DNA of 64,000 nt from CAZLYF01 sp964586835. Lineage in GTDB: Bacteria > Bacillota > Clostridia > Christensenellales > Aristaeellaceae. The notes below the pieces were generated by a model. That model was not told the origin of the DNA, did not search any database, and saw only the letters and a list, made by a program, of their open reading frames with translations. Each line of letters begins with the position of its first letter. Positions within the stretch are counted from its first letter, which is position 1. Shown here piece after piece: positions 63,943 through 64,000 of this stretch. Both the position numbers and the translations under genes were made by a program. The stretch is taken from the NCBI GenBank assembly GCA_964586835.1, contig CAZPIC010000006.1, forward strand, positions 1 through 64,000. The letters are read 5' to 3'.

Positions 63943-64000
63943 TTAACGGCCGGACAACCAGGAGAGAAGCTGCTCCTCATCAAAGCCGATCAGGGTCTTT
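63943..64000 (-). CDS. C-terminal end of an unidentified gene
   Basis: The minus strand runs open from the right edge to TAA at 63943-63945, giving 18 residues (TLIGFDEEQLLSWLSGR end). Too short to identify. In several Clostridia the SCIFF maturase gene precedes secD, but nothing here confirms that. Confidence 0.4.
   Translation of the reverse strand, partial: KTLIGFDEEQLLSWLSGR

Noticed and set aside
1..64000. CRISPR array, prophage, integrative element or rRNA operon
   Set aside because: No regularly spaced repeats, no integrase or structural phage genes, no rRNA sequence and no attachment-site duplication at the tRNA were seen.

Overview
The window looks like a chromosomal segment of an anaerobic member of the Clostridia (Bacillota). 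I infer this from gene order and content, not from a marker gene. The order secD-secF-recJ-relA-dtd-MBL hydrolase-hemZ, the DnaD/DnaI-type replication proteins, a SigB/SigF-type sigma factor, an IscR-IscS-IscU set and FeoAB with a DtxR-type regulator all fit. Many secreted proteins of unknown function resemble those of gut or digester Clostridia. Base composition is moderately GC-rich. Coding density is high in the right half and low in the left half, which carries transposon remnants, frameshifted genes and decayed paralogs.

Layout. (a) 1-3.5 kb: a ribose-type sugar ABC transporter (permease, binding protein, ATPase). (b) 4.4-12.4 kb: a GntR-regulated catabolic locus with an HpaI-type aldolase, a D-2-hydroxyacid dehydrogenase, a TRAP transporter (DctP, DctQ, DctM) and a mutarotase-like protein. 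A decayed IS110-family transposase lies between dctP and dctQM. (c) 12.6-15.8 kb: feoA-feoB-feoC facing a DtxR/MntR-type regulator, with a candidate operator over the feo start site. (d) 16.7-29 kb: an accessory zone of secreted proteins (cysteine-peptidase-like, beta-propeller-like, peptidoglycan-binding), an M20 amidohydrolase, a nitroreductase, a broken clostripain, a broken DUF1801 protein, another IS110 remnant and a diverged 210-bp repeat. (e) 29.2-35.9 kb: a sugar ABC importer without its own ATPase, together with a Gfo/Idh oxidoreductase, a Cys/Met-metabolism PLP enzyme and a GpsA-like dehydrogenase. (f) 36.2-42.1 kb: acylphosphatase, the isc operon, a DUF6273-like secreted protein, pgsA and guaB. 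(g) 42.2-45 kb: potABC without potD. (h) 45.3-54.8 kb: tRNA-Trp and mnmE on the minus strand; then dnaE, an anti-sigma-like protein, a sigma factor, TlyA, DnaD and DnaI as one tightly packed plus-strand operon. (i) 54.7-63.9 kb: a long minus-strand operon running secD-like, secF-like, recJ, relA, dtd, MBL hydrolase, hemZ, from a strong promoter near 63.88 kb.

The most unusual signals are: a SecD/SecF pair that seems to lack the conserved proton-relay aspartates and, in SecF, most of the extracellular domain; an RsbW-like protein without the usual ATP-binding glycine motifs next to a sigma factor inside the replication operon; the pairing of a sugar importer and Gfo/Idh enzyme with a gamma-lyase-type PLP enzyme; and strong U-tract-less hairpins directly after both left-hand binding-protein genes. 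No CRISPR array, rRNA, prophage or complete insertion sequence was seen.
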